In this document: positions 7,501 through 15,285 of the stretch, one piece after another
Numbering within the stretch: the stretch's first letter is position 1
Layout of the letters: each line of letters starts with the position of its first letter
Assembly: GCF_050971785.1 (NCBI RefSeq)
Contig: NZ_JBPCCU010000009.1
Span: forward strand, 186,001-250,000
DNA length: 64,000 nucleotides
Origin: Actinomadura_E scrupuli
Lineage (GTDB): Bacteria; Actinomycetota; Actinomycetes; Streptosporangiales; Streptosporangiaceae
Direction of reading: 5' to 3'
Position numbers and translations under genes: made by a program
The notes under the pieces: generated by a model
Database searches by the model: none
Seen by the model: the letters and a program-made list of their open reading frames with translations, nothing else
What the model was told of the DNA's origin: nothing

Positions 7501-9053
7501 CCTCGCGGACCTGCCCGCGGGGCCGGCCGGCCCGGCACGCCACCGACCGGGCCGTGGCCGAGGCCGCCCGCCCGTACGTCGGCGCGGACCCGGGCTGGAA
7601 GCTCCTGCACGAGACGCAGTTCACCGCCACCCGCGGCTACTCCAGCGCGACCGGCACCGAGGACGGAATGCTCCAGGTAGCCGTCAAGGGCTCACCCGAG
7701 ACGACGCTGTCCCGCTGTGCCCGGGTGGTGGTGGGCGACGGCACCCGGCCGCTCACCAAGGCGCGGCGCGAGGCCGCGTGGGCGACCGTACGGCGGCTGG
7801 CCGCGGACGGTCTGCGCGTCCTCGCCGTCGCGGAGGCGCGGGTACCCCAGGAGGACCGCGCCGAGGACCTCGCGGAGGTGGAGAAACTCGGGGAGACCGC
7901 CGAGCTGGTGCTGCTCGGATTCGTCGGGATCGCCGACACCGCCCGCCCCGAGGCGCCCGAGACGATCGACCGGCTGACCAGGGCGGGGATACGCGTCGTC
8001 ATGATCACGGGGGATCATCCGGACACCGCGCGGGCGGTGGCCGCCGGGCTGCGCATCCCCGACCCCGACCGGATACTCACAGGCGCGGAGCTGGACCGGC
8101 TCAGCGACCAGGAGCGCACCGACCGCATCGCCGGGACCTCGGTGTTCGCCCGGGTCAGCCCCGAGCACAAGGTGCGCATCGTGCAGGCGCTGCAACGCGC
8201 CGGGGGCATCGTCGCGATGGCCGGCGACGGCAGCAACGACGCCGCGGCGATCCGGCTGGCCGACGTCGGGATCGGCATGGCGGCCGGCGACTCCCGCGCC
8301 GCCCGGTCGGCCGCCGACATCGTCCTGCCCGGCACCGACCTGCCCGCCATCGTGGAGGCCATGGCCGAGGGCCGGGCCCTGTGGGACAGCGTCCGCAACG
8401 CCGCCTCGATCCTGGTCGGCGGCAACGCCGGCGAGGTGGCCTTCACCATCTTCGGCACGGCGGTGGGCGGCCGCGCCCCGCTGACCACCCGTCAGCTCCT
8501 GCTGGTCAACACGCTCACGGACATGCTCCCGGCCCTCGCCGTCGCGCTCGCGGCTCCGGACCAGGAGTCACCGGAGACCCGGCCCCGGCAGACCCTGTTC
8601 GGCGACGCACTGGCCACCGCCATCGCGACGCGCGGGGCGGTGACCGCACTCGGCGCCGTGCTGGCCTGGCAGTCCGGGCGTTTCACCGGAAGGCGCCGCC
8701 GCGCCGACACCATGGCGCTCGCCGCTCTGGTGATGACCCAGCTGGCGCAGACCCTGCAGACCGCGTGGCGCAGCCGTACGGTCCTGGGCACCGTCGCCCT
8801 CTCGGCCCTGGTGCTCGCCGCGGTCATCGAGACTCCGGGCATCAGCCAGTTCTTCGAGTGCACCCCCCTCGGCCCGGTCGCGTGGACCATGGTCCTGACC
8901 GCGGCCGGCGCGGCCACCCTGACCTCGATGCTGCTCCCCCGTCTCGGGCGGTTGCTGCCGGCGCCGCAACAGGAAGGAGCCCGAGTCGAAGAAGCGCGCA
9001 TCGAAGAAGCGGGACCCGAGGGAGCACGCACCGAAGGAGAAGGCGATGGGTGA
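4590..9053 (+). CDS. Large P-type cation-transporting ATPase (CtpH/CtpI-like) with degenerate N-terminal half
   Basis: ATG at 4590, behind a GGGGGG stretch, gives 1,487 residues, about twice the usual P-type length but like mycobacterial CtpH and CtpI. The C-terminal half (about 650-1487) is complete: TGES at 778, PEGLP at 892 in helix M4 as in P2/calcium-type pumps, the phosphorylated Asp935 in DKTGTLT, and GDGSND at 1212-1217. The N-terminal half has an HMA-like fold without CxxC (about 50-115) and a decayed HAD module in which DKTGT reads DAAVF (Asp350) and the hinge motif reads GGDEAAALAADV. It should be an inner-membrane pump; the ion is not certain. It overlaps tatA by 8 bp. Confidence 0.93.
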   Translation: MGLLSAATLAPRVLMAPVMRSAQLVSTLSARTGLANLVGPRRQRRVWSQDGRAYIEVRGITAGGPRPRQALETALRRLDGVLEVETNVVTGEAVVAFDEEHLGLSLDLMVETVEEVEEALGVRDESLPGQGHPADPEPLTAETLALMADGVAIAVATAGRVVRLPRVHRGARLLFSVLDNQPRLRRQVEARLGPYGTDFVLAMGNAVVHGLTQEPTMLVVDGLHRMLQVAELRERRAAWSRREPEIAAGGLPAQAPERRDRPCPLPAGPLESYDDRAALAALVGTGGILALTRDPGTAADLLLAAVPRAARLGREGFAAMLDRLLARQGVVTMDTRAYRRMERLSAVVFDAAVFCDDGVQILGARGHGSVDDREVWRAAVRLLADDPEIRGLPDAEGRRLKRLAGGSPGDPRGLRARVSAPDGDPLGEVLIGCGIHPLADATLTAARVSDLKVLVTGHASIAELISQADATLEVTEPLAEHVRRLQADGHGVLLVGGDEAAALAADVSLSVIREGRPALWGADLICGPGLEQVWRLLAAVGTAREATRRGVRLAFGGSTLGSLMAVTGRRTPAALSFAPVHTAALIALVGGAVSGHRAAVRPCPPPTPRLAWYAMDAQTALRRARRLAAVHGAPRAPGRRLPRPARAVAELARAVEYELRDPLTPVLVLGAAASAIVGSGIDAALVGGVMVGNAMIGGVQRTRAEHALRHLLVEQHALGRRLCADQSPLLEHRPESELVDASKLRIGDIIALEPSDVVPADARLLDTDDLEVDESSLTGESVPVAKSTVSTPGAELVDRTCMVHEGTTVLAGRALAVVVATGDATEAGRAAAMAGPAVAAAGVQAQLNELTRVSLPATAVGGALVSALSFARGVQVREAVSSGIAVAIAAVPEGLPLVATVAQLAAARRLSRRDVLVRSSRTLGALGRVDTLCFDKTGTLTEGKLTLTRLSSPTEDVEATSPTGHRLLVTASRTCPRGRPARHATDRAVAEAARPYVGADPGWKLLHETQFTATRGYSSATGTEDGMLQVAVKGSPETTLSRCARVVVGDGTRPLTKARREAAWATVRRLAADGLRVLAVAEARVPQEDRAEDLAEVEKLGETAELVLLGFVGIADTARPEAPETIDRLTRAGIRVVMITGDHPDTARAVAAGLRIPDPDRILTGAELDRLSDQERTDRIAGTSVFARVSPEHKVRIVQALQRAGGIVAMAGDGSNDAAAIRLADVGIGMAAGDSRAARSAADIVLPGTDLPAIVEAMAEGRALWDSVRNAASILVGGNAGEVAFTIFGTAVGGRAPLTTRQLLLVNTLTDMLPALAVALAAPDQESPETRPRQTLFGDALATAIATRGAVTALGAVLAWQSGRFTGRRRRADTMALAALVMTQLAQTLQTAWRSRTVLGTVALSALVLAAVIETPGISQFFECTPLGPVAWTMVLTAAGAATLTSMLLPRLGRLLPAPQQEGARVEEARIEEAGPEGARTEGEGDG

Positions 9054-9303
9054 GCTCGCTCCCTGGCACTGGGTGATCGTGGCGGTGGTCTTCCTGGTGC
9101 TGTTCGGCTCCAGGAAGCTGCCGGACGCCGCGCGTTCGCTGGGCCGGTCGCTGCACATCTTCAAGTCCGAGGCCGGCGACCTCACCTCCGGCACCTCGGA
9201 CGGGGAGGCCCCGCCGGGAGCACAGGCACCGGAAGGCCGGAGCGGACCGGCCGCGCCCAAGGCCCCCGCCTCGGCACCGGCCGATCCCGGCCCCTCCGGC
9301 TGA
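9046..9303 (+). CDS. tatA: TatA/TatE-type twin-arginine translocase subunit
   Basis: The 85-residue protein has the TatA layout: a short N-terminal transmembrane helix (HWVIVAVVFLVLFG, residues 8-21), the FGSRKLPDAARSLGRSL hinge and amphipathic helix, then an acidic, Pro/Ala-rich tail. TatA oligomerises with TatC for folded-protein export. The ATG overlaps the end of the ATPase gene and AAGGAGAA precedes it, so it is co-transcribed and probably translationally coupled to the pump. This is an unusual neighbour: tatC and tatB are not in the window, so this may be a paralogue rather than the main copy. Confidence 0.9.
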   Translation: MGELAPWHWVIVAVVFLVLFGSRKLPDAARSLGRSLHIFKSEAGDLTSGTSDGEAPPGAQAPEGRSGPAAPKAPASAPADPGPSG

Positions 9304-9324
9304 TCCTCCGGCTGACCCTCCGAC
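9301..9324 (+). repeat. 12-bp direct repeat that includes the tatA stop codon
   Basis: TGATCCTCCGGC followed by TGACCCTCCGAC. The TGA of the first unit is the tatA stop, and the preceding seven bases (CTCCGGC) match the unit end, so the stop codon itself is inside the duplicated sequence. Confidence 0.75.
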
Positions 9325-9369
9325 GGATGTGGGTGCGCCGCCCCGGTCAGGCGGCGCCGGACCATCCCG

Positions 9370-9672
9370 TCAGACCAGCTCGGATCGCCTTTCCTCCGCC
9401 CAGTCCTCGACCCTGGCCGCCGCCGTGTCCTCCGGCCTGCGCTCCGCCGTAGTGGAGTCCTGCCGGGACCGGCCGGTCAGGGGAGCGCGATGGTGCCGCG
9501 CCCCGCGCAGCTCGCACAGCAGCAGGACGATCACCCACAGAGCGACGAAGGCGAAGAACGCGTCACCGCGGAGGCCGACCGACCATCCCAGGGTCGCCTC
9601 GGCCGCCAGGATCATCCCTGCCGTCGCTGTCCGCATGCTTTCACTGTCCGCCACGCGGCCGCCCGATGCCAC
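9370..9672 (-). CDS. Small membrane protein, unknown
   Basis: The product is 100 residues from GTG at 9672 (AGG six bases upstream), or 88 from the ATG at 9636. A hydrophobic region at about 14-54, broken by a GLRGD turn, suggests two helices; the second (FFAFVALWVIVLLLCEL) is strongly hydrophobic. The C-terminal half is charged and probably cytoplasmic. No family is recognised. It is convergent with tatA. Confidence 0.55.
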   Translation of the reverse strand: MASGGRVADSESMRTATAGMILAAEATLGWSVGLRGDAFFAFVALWVIVLLLCELRGARHHRAPLTGRSRQDSTTAERRPEDTAAARVEDWAEERRSELV

Positions 9673-9805
9673 TCATTTACCTGTCCCCCCGGGAGACCCG
9701 TACCTGCCCCCCTGAGAGACCCGCGCTCACCGGCCCCCGGAGACTGCGCGAGAGGGACGAAACCCCCACCCAATAGCACTTTCCGCCATCCAGCGATAGA
9801 CAAAC

Positions 9806-9823
9806 TGATCGGTTTTTCGATCA
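9806..9823. promoter_or_regulatory. Palindrome upstream of the secreted-protein gene
   Basis: TGATCG and CGATCA form perfect 6-bp arms around GTTTTT in a locally AT-rich stretch 85 bp before the start. A -10 like TAGTCT lies at about 9844-9849. The palindrome could be a repressor operator or a small hairpin. Confidence 0.35.
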
Positions 9824-9907
9824 ATTTGCCCGCTTCTGGCGGCATAGTCTGCGCGGCCACGACTGACTATCTTCACGATGCCATCCAAACCCGACAAAAG
9901 GGAGTAG

Positions 9908-10600
9908 ATGATGGTCTCCATGAGACGCGAGGTCACCGTGGGCCTCGTCGCGGCCGCCGCACTCGCCCTGGTCGCCCCATCGGCATCAGCCGCCACCACC
10001 ACGATCCGGGCAGGCGGGCCGACCGGCGCGCCGTACTCCGGCAACGTGCAGGTGTCCCTGCTCGGCCCCGCCTCGGTCACGACGGTGTTCGGTACCGGTA
10101 GCTGCAACCAGGGCTCGGTGTCGGCCTCGGTGCAGTCCAACGGCACCAACCTGAGCATCAGCGCGGCATCGTTCACCAACAACCCCGGTCCCGACTGCCC
10201 GGTCCCCGGGACCAGCTCCTCGGTCACGGTGACCCCGCAGAGCCTGCCGTGGAGCGGTGGCAACGTGACCTATGCGCCGGTGGCCGGCGGCAGGGACGCC
10301 ACGATCACCCTGAGCGTCACCAAGGTCAAGGCCGTCACCCACAACGTGCCCCTCCTGGGGACGATCACCTGCTACTACGGCGGCACGGTGACGGCCTCCG
10401 GCTACAACCCCACCAACCCGAGCCGCCCGGACACCTCCGTGAGCTCGGCGCAGGGCAGGATCGACGGCGCCACGCTGAACAAGATCAACAGTGGCAGCAG
10501 CATCTACTGCCCCGGCACGGCGAGCATCACCGGCAACTTCCAGATGGTCGGCCAGAGCAGCTCGGGCACGTTCAACCAGACGCTGTACGTGACCAGCTGA
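9908..10600 (+). CDS. Secreted Ser/Thr-rich protein with four cysteines
   Basis: The product has 230 residues with a clear Sec signal peptide: basic start (MRREV), hydrophobic core (GLVAAAALALVAP) and an AXA-type site before ATTT near residue 29. The mature protein is rich in Ser, Thr, Gly and Asn, looks all-beta, and has four Cys (SCNQG, DCPVP, TCYYGG, YCPG) that probably make two disulfides outside the cell. No catalytic motif is visible. ATG at 9908 or 9911 follows AGGGAG. It is a single-gene unit ended by a large hairpin. I do not recognise its function. Confidence 0.75.
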   Translation: MMVSMRREVTVGLVAAAALALVAPSASAATTTIRAGGPTGAPYSGNVQVSLLGPASVTTVFGTGSCNQGSVSASVQSNGTNLSISAASFTNNPGPDCPVPGTSSSVTVTPQSLPWSGGNVTYAPVAGGRDATITLSVTKVKAVTHNVPLLGTITCYYGGTVTASGYNPTNPSRPDTSVSSAQGRIDGATLNKINSGSSIYCPGTASITGNFQMVGQSSSGTFNQTLYVTS

Positions 10601-10616
10601 CGCACCACCCGAAGCC

Positions 10617-10677
10617 GGGCCGTTCCTCTTCGGTCCCCGAGTTCGAGGAGGATTCGCGGAACGCGGAGGAGCGGCCC
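10617..10677 (+). terminator. Long-stem hairpin between convergent genes
   Basis: Arms GGGCCGTTCCTC (10617-10628) and GAGGAGCGGCCC (10666-10677) pair with one mismatch around a 37-nt loop. It lies 17 bp past the secreted-protein stop and 42 bp before the stop of the nagZ-like gene. No T-run follows, as is common in high-GC actinobacteria. Confidence 0.5.
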
Positions 10678-10718
10678 TCCGGGCACCTGCGCCGGGAACG
10701 GACCGACCCGGCCGCGGG

Positions 10719-11918
10719 TCAGGGCTTCAGGCCGGCCCGCAGGGCCATGACCCGCTGCGCGGAGGCCGAGAAGTCCGCGGACTTCAGCCCGCCCGACCGC
10801 AGCGCGCCCACCAGGGCGTTCAGCCCGTTGATCCCCTGGTCGACGTCCTGGGCGGAGTAGAGCAGGAGGTCCATCCCCGCGCCGGCCGCCAGCACGCCGC
10901 GCCGGGAGGTGGAACCGAACTCCCGGAGCCCGCCGGCTTCTAGGGCATCGGTGATGGTGACCCCCGTGTAACCGAACCGCCGGCGCAGCTCCTGCTGGAC
11001 GACGACCGGGGAGAGACCTGCCGGGCGGTGCGGATCGAGCGATGGATACCGCGCCCACGACAGCATGATCAGCTTGGTGCCCGCCGCGATCGCCGCCTTG
11101 TACGGCACCTCGTCCACCGTGCGCAGCGTGCTCGCCGGCACTCGCAGGGTCACCGGGACCAGGTCGGTGTTCTGCCGCGCGCCCGCGGTGCCCAGCCCTG
11201 GGAAGTGCTTGGCCGTGGCCGCGACGCCGGTGCGCTGCTGGGCCCTGATGAAGGCGGCACCGAGGGTGGCCACCGTGTTCGGATCCTTGCTGAAGGAGCG
11301 CTGGAACTGGTCGGCGAAGTCACCGGCCGTGCGGTGGACATCGAGGACCGGGGCCAGGTTGACGTTCATCCCGACCCCCCGGAGGTTCTGGCCGGCGCCG
11401 GTGCCGGCCTGGCCCGCCGCCGTCACGGGACGGCTCGACGCGCCGACCTGCTTGGCCGACGGCACCGGGTCACCCGGCAGCCTGCGGACGATGCCGCCCT
11501 CCTGGTCGGTCATCATCAGCAGCGGCGCGCGGACGGGGCTCTGCTCGTTGGCCTTCTGCAGTCGCGTGATGACGCCGCGGATCTGGGCCCGGCTGGCGAT
11601 GTTGGCCTTGAAGAACATGACCCCCGCGGCCTCTCCGCGGCGGATCCGGGTGAACAGCGCGGCCGGTGGCGTCCGGCCCCGGTAGCTGTAGACGACCCGC
11701 TGGCCCGCGAGCTGCCGGGTCGAGAGCCGGGGGACCACCGCCCCGGCCGTGGGGGTGGGAGTGGCCGCCACCGGGCGTGAGGTCGCCGGGCGCGGCGAGA
11801 CCGTACCGGCACTGGAGCCCAGCGCGGTGGGACCGGACGTGCCCCCGCAGGACAGCGACGCGGCCGCCGTAACGGTGATCACGCAGACGGTACGGACCCG
11901 CATCCGGCTCCGGCGCAT
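10719..11918 (-). CDS. Glycoside hydrolase family 3 lipoprotein, NagZ/LpqI-like
   Basis: The 399-residue protein starts with a lipoprotein signal ending in the lipobox LSCG (Cys about 24), followed by a Thr/Pro linker and a GH3 TIM-barrel (about 60-395). Family motifs are LLMMTDQEGGIVRRL, KHFPGLG and the nucleophile Asp in ITDALEAGG. The canonical beta-N-acetylglucosaminidase loop KHFPGHGxTxxDSH is changed to KHFPGLGTAGARQNTD, so the His of the catalytic Asp-His dyad is absent; some actinobacterial homologues share this. Likely role: cell-wall muropeptide turnover on the outer face of the membrane. AGGGAGG precedes ATG 11918. Confidence 0.88.
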   Translation of the reverse strand: MRRSRMRVRTVCVITVTAAASLSCGGTSGPTALGSSAGTVSPRPATSRPVAATPTPTAGAVVPRLSTRQLAGQRVVYSYRGRTPPAALFTRIRRGEAAGVMFFKANIASRAQIRGVITRLQKANEQSPVRAPLLMMTDQEGGIVRRLPGDPVPSAKQVGASSRPVTAAGQAGTGAGQNLRGVGMNVNLAPVLDVHRTAGDFADQFQRSFSKDPNTVATLGAAFIRAQQRTGVAATAKHFPGLGTAGARQNTDLVPVTLRVPASTLRTVDEVPYKAAIAAGTKLIMLSWARYPSLDPHRPAGLSPVVVQQELRRRFGYTGVTITDALEAGGLREFGSTSRRGVLAAGAGMDLLLYSAQDVDQGINGLNALVGALRSGGLKSADFSASAQRVMALRAGLKP

Positions 11919-12548
11919 CCGATCGCCTCCCTGGACCTCGTCCGTCCGGCCGCCGCCCGTCCGGGACAGCCCCTCGCAACGGCCTCTCGCAACGGCCTCT
12001 CGCGAACACTATGCGAGTTCCCCGGGATCGGCAGATCGCCACCATGACGGCCGGGCGGCGGGCTCGCGGCCCGCATCCGGCCGCCCGCGGCGCATCGGGC
12101 CCCGGACGGGCCGAGGGGCTCCGGCCCGCCGGCCGGAAAAGTCTTCCCCGGCTTTCGGTCCACATGAACCCCAGCCGGTCTTCGGCCGCGTTCTCCGGCC
12201 GCGTTGAACCGCGGCCCGCCCGCCCCCGTACCGCTGATCAGACCCTCTAGGCGGCGCGCGCTGAGGGGATTCGAGGCCCCGGGCGTCCGTGATCAACAGG
12301 GAAGGTCGCGGACACCCGGGATCCCTTGACTAAAGGCCGTTGCCGTCGGGCGTCCCATGCCATCCGGGCACTGCCCGATTCGCCGCCCCTGCCGCCGCAA
12401 TACGCTGTGATTGGTTGCGGCCTGGCCGCTGTGTCACGTTTCGCCTGCTCAGCCGACCGCCAAGGTCGCGAGCTCTCGACTACCGTGCGTAGTAACACTC
12501 GATGGAGGCCGGAATACTAAGATCGGCCCACCGACCCTAGGAGAACCG
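11919..12548. other. 630-bp stretch without a supported gene
   Basis: No open frame here has the base bias or start signals of its neighbours. It holds an imperfect hairpin, arms 12278-12289 and 12309-12320 (CCCGGGCGTCCG with CGGACACCCGGG, one mismatch, 19-nt loop), and the leader of the small gene at 12549. A TAAGAT -10-like hexamer lies near 12518. Possible structured RNA, but nothing definite. Confidence 0.4.
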
Positions 12549-12776
12549 TTGGCAGCCTCGAGCATGACAGACAACCTCGACCTCGCCGCGCGTGCCCGTG
12601 AGGTCGCCGACCGGGCCCCCGCCGGGTCCCTGCAACGGGCCGCGGCCGGAAGCGTGGCGGTGACGTGTGCCACCACCCGCAACGTCGCCGAGGCCCGTGA
12701 CGTCCTCGACGGCGTCAGCCCGGACGACGTACGGGCCGCGGCCCTCGATCTGCTGGACCGTCTCGTTCTGGAGTAA
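12549..12776 (+). CDS. Small helical protein upstream of RF3, unknown
   Basis: TTG at 12549 preceded by AGGAG at 5 bp gives 75 residues; ATG at 12564 would give 70 with no ribosome site. The sequence is Ala/Asp/Arg-rich and predicted helical, with a conserved-looking VAVTCATTRNVAEARDVLDG segment and no membrane span. It lies 143 bp before prfC on the same strand. I do not recognise a family. Confidence 0.6.
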   Translation: MAASSMTDNLDLAARAREVADRAPAGSLQRAAAGSVAVTCATTRNVAEARDVLDGVSPDDVRAAALDLLDRLVLE

Positions 12777-12919
12777 CGGGTACCTTAGGAAGGCGGTTCA
12801 CTCCGCCCGCCGGACTCGGCCGGTCCGGTCGGATGCGCGTGCGGCCACGCCCCCAGTCACGGTCCGATGCCGCGCGCGAGCACGCCATCGAAGAGCACCT
12901 CAGCGGAGGAGACAGTCAC

Positions 12920-14524
12920 GTGACCGCCGGAGTACAGATCGACGAGATCGAGGCGCAGGCGGCACGGCGCCGTACGTTCGCGGTCATCAGCCACCCCGAC
13001 GCCGGCAAGTCCACCCTGACCGAGGCGCTCGCGCTGCACGCCGCGGCGATCACCCAGGCCGGAGCCGTGCATGGTAAGGCCGGCCGGCAGGGAGTGACCT
13101 CGGACTGGCTCGAGATGGAACGCAGCCGCGGCATCTCGATCACCTCCTCGGTGCTGCGGTTCGACTACGGCGACGCCCTGCTCAACCTGCTCGACACCCC
13201 TGGCCACTCCGACTTCTCCGAGGACACCTACCGGGTGCTGGCCGCGGTCGACAGCGCCATCATGCTGCTGGACTCGGCGAAGGGCCTGGAGGCCCAGACG
13301 CTGAAGCTGTTCGACGTCTGCCGGCACCGCGGCATCCCCGTGATCACCTTCGTCAACAAGTGGGACCGGCCCGGTCGTGAACCGTTGGAACTGCTCGACG
13401 AGGTGGAGCAGCGCATCGGTCTGCACCCCGCTCCGCTGAACTGGCCGGTGGGCATCGCCGGCGACTTCCGCGGCCTGATCAGCCGGGCCGACGGGACGTT
13501 CACCCGGTTCGACCCGGCCTCCGGTGGCGCCACCCGCGCGGCGGGGACGACCATGACGGCGCGGGAGGCGGCGGCGCTGGAGGGCTCCGCCTGGGAGACC
13601 GCGCACGAGGAGCTGGGCCTGCTCACCGAGATCGGCGCCGAGCTGGACCTCGAGGCCTACCGCGCCGGGATCTCCACGCCGGTGCTGTTCGGTGCGGCCC
13701 TGCCCAACTTCGGCGTCGCCGACCTGCTCGAAGCCCTGTGCAGGTTCGCCCCGGCTCCGGAGGCCCGGCCGGGCGACGACGGCCACCCGCGTCCGGTGCA
13801 GGCTCCGTTCGCCGGTCAGGTGTTCAAGATCCAGGCGGGTATGGACCGCGCGCACCGGGACTCCCTGGCCTTCATCCGGGTCAGCTCGGGGAAGTTCGAG
13901 CGCGGCATGACCCTCACCCATGCCTCCAGCGGCCGGCCGCTGGTGACCAAGCACGCCCAGACGGTGTTCGGCCGGGACCGCTCCACCGTGGACGTCGCCT
14001 ACCCGGGCGATGTCATCGGGCTGCCCAACACCAACGGGCTGATCGTCGGCGACACGTTGTACGCCAGGACCCCGATCGTCTATCCGCCGATCCCCGCCTT
14101 CGCCCCCGAGCACTTCATGGTCTGCCGCGCCAAGGACTCCAGCAAGTACAAGCAGTTCCGGCGCGGCATCGACCAGCTCGACGGCGAGGGCGCCGTCCAG
14201 GTGCTGCGCAGCGACGCCCGCGGTGACCAGGCCCCGGTGCTCGCCGCCGTCGGGCCGCTCCAGTTCGAGGTCGTCGCCCATCGCATGGAGCACGAGTTCA
14301 ACGCGCCCGTCGTGCTCAACGGGCTGGAGTACAGCACCACCCGGATCACCGACGCCGCCTCGGCGCCGGCGCTGGCCGGCATCCGCGGGGTCGAGGTCTT
14401 CACCCGCAGCCTCAACGGGGATCTGATCGCGCTGATCACCGACAAGTGGCGGCTGCGCGCCATCGAGCGTGAACACCCCGAGCTCACTCTCACCCCGCTG
14501 CTGGCCGCCGGCATCTCCGACTGA
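12920..14524 (+). CDS. prfC: Peptide chain release factor 3
   Basis: From GTG 12920, after GGAGGAG, the protein has 534 residues, the normal RF3 length. The GTPase domain is complete: P-loop SHPDAGKST, switch I near RGISIT, DTPGHSDF and NKWD. Domains II and III follow, with the RF3-type end. RF3 is the translational GTPase that removes RF1/RF2 from the ribosome after termination; it acts in the cytoplasm. An upstream in-frame ATG at 12833 would add an Arg-rich extension not seen in the family. Confidence 0.95.
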   Translation: MTAGVQIDEIEAQAARRRTFAVISHPDAGKSTLTEALALHAAAITQAGAVHGKAGRQGVTSDWLEMERSRGISITSSVLRFDYGDALLNLLDTPGHSDFSEDTYRVLAAVDSAIMLLDSAKGLEAQTLKLFDVCRHRGIPVITFVNKWDRPGREPLELLDEVEQRIGLHPAPLNWPVGIAGDFRGLISRADGTFTRFDPASGGATRAAGTTMTAREAAALEGSAWETAHEELGLLTEIGAELDLEAYRAGISTPVLFGAALPNFGVADLLEALCRFAPAPEARPGDDGHPRPVQAPFAGQVFKIQAGMDRAHRDSLAFIRVSSGKFERGMTLTHASSGRPLVTKHAQTVFGRDRSTVDVAYPGDVIGLPNTNGLIVGDTLYARTPIVYPPIPAFAPEHFMVCRAKDSSKYKQFRRGIDQLDGEGAVQVLRSDARGDQAPVLAAVGPLQFEVVAHRMEHEFNAPVVLNGLEYSTTRITDAASAPALAGIRGVEVFTRSLNGDLIALITDKWRLRAIEREHPELTLTPLLAAGISD

Positions 14525-14607
14525 ACCGGTACAGCCCGGGCGGCGAAGGCGACCGTTGTCGTGGCGTTCGTTGGAGCGGCCCACCCGGCCGAGTACGTTG
14601 CCTGAAT

Positions 14608-15009
14608 ATGAAAGCCACGTTCACGATGTCCGTCGCCACCGCCTGCCTGGTCACCCTGGTCGGCGGCTGCGGCGGCTCGGGCAGTCCACGTCCGTCCCAG
14701 GCCACGACGCCCGCCACCGCCACCCGGTCCGCGGCCGCCGACGTGGGCGCCCCCGACTCGGGAGCGGTGACGCTCACCATCTCGGATCACAGCTTCGGCG
14801 CACCGATCACCGCCAACCCGGGCGAGCCCATCAAGGTGGTCAACAAGGATGCGGTGCCGCACACCGTGACGTCGGGCTCGGCGTTCAGTGTCAAGGTCAA
14901 GGGCGGCGGCACGGCATCCTTCACGGCCCCCACCGTTCCCGGCAAATACCCGCTGACCTGCCGTTCCACCCCCAAGATGCACGGCACCCTCATCGTCCGC
15001 GGCATCTGA
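14608..15009 (+). CDS. Cupredoxin-fold lipoprotein with altered copper site
   Basis: The 133-residue product has a lipobox LVGGC (Cys about 21), a Ser/Thr/Pro linker, and a plastocyanin-like domain (about 55-133). The copper site is incomplete: the first His (VPHTVTS), the Cys (LTCRS) and the Met (PKMHG) are present, but the His expected three residues after the Cys is Thr (CRSTPKM). A His follows the Met. It should be anchored on the outer membrane face and could carry electrons, bind copper weakly or be structural. It stands alone, ended by a small hairpin. Confidence 0.8.
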   Translation: MKATFTMSVATACLVTLVGGCGGSGSPRPSQATTPATATRSAAADVGAPDSGAVTLTISDHSFGAPITANPGEPIKVVNKDAVPHTVTSGSAFSVKVKGGGTASFTAPTVPGKYPLTCRSTPKMHGTLIVRGI

Positions 15010-15046
15010 GCGGACAGCGGCGCGAGAGCGGCCGAACGGCCCCGGC

Positions 15047-15070
15047 GGGCACGCTCCGGAGGGCACGCTC
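15047..15070 (+). repeat. 14-bp-period direct repeat after the cupredoxin gene
   Basis: GGGCACGCTC occurs at 15047-15056 and 15061-15070, separated by CGGA, 38 bp after the stop codon. Confidence 0.6.
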
Positions 15071-15076
15071 AGCGAC

Positions 15077-15092
15077 CGGCGGCAGGCCGCCG
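15077..15092 (+). terminator. GC hairpin downstream of the cupredoxin gene
   Basis: Perfect 6-bp arms CGGCGG and CCGCCG around CAGG, followed by TTCAGG. It is compact and well placed, but has no T-run. Confidence 0.4.
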
Positions 15093-15170
15093 TTCAGGTC
15101 ACACATGCCATTCCTGTAGGACGGAAGGCACGCATGGCCTGGCCATAGCAGACTCATGACCGGGACGCAG

Positions 15171-15199
15171 TTGATAAGCCTTTGCCTTGGCACTAGGCT
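15171..15199 (+). promoter_or_regulatory. Housekeeping-type promoter of the XRE gene
   Basis: TTGATA (15171-15176) and TAGGCT (15194-15199) are separated by exactly 17 bp. Transcription would begin near 15206 and give a leader of about 80 nt before the TTG at 15286. Confidence 0.65.
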
Positions 15200-15285
15200 C
15201 GCGACCTAGCGACCTGCCAGGTGTCGGTTGGCCTGCTGGCGGTTTATGTTCACGTGGCACGCCGGCATGGAAAGGACCCACGAAA

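Noticed and set aside
12326..12520. 64-codon open frame in the gap before the small gene at 12549
   Set aside because: No ribosome site, no coding bias, and it crosses the likely promoter and leader of the next gene.
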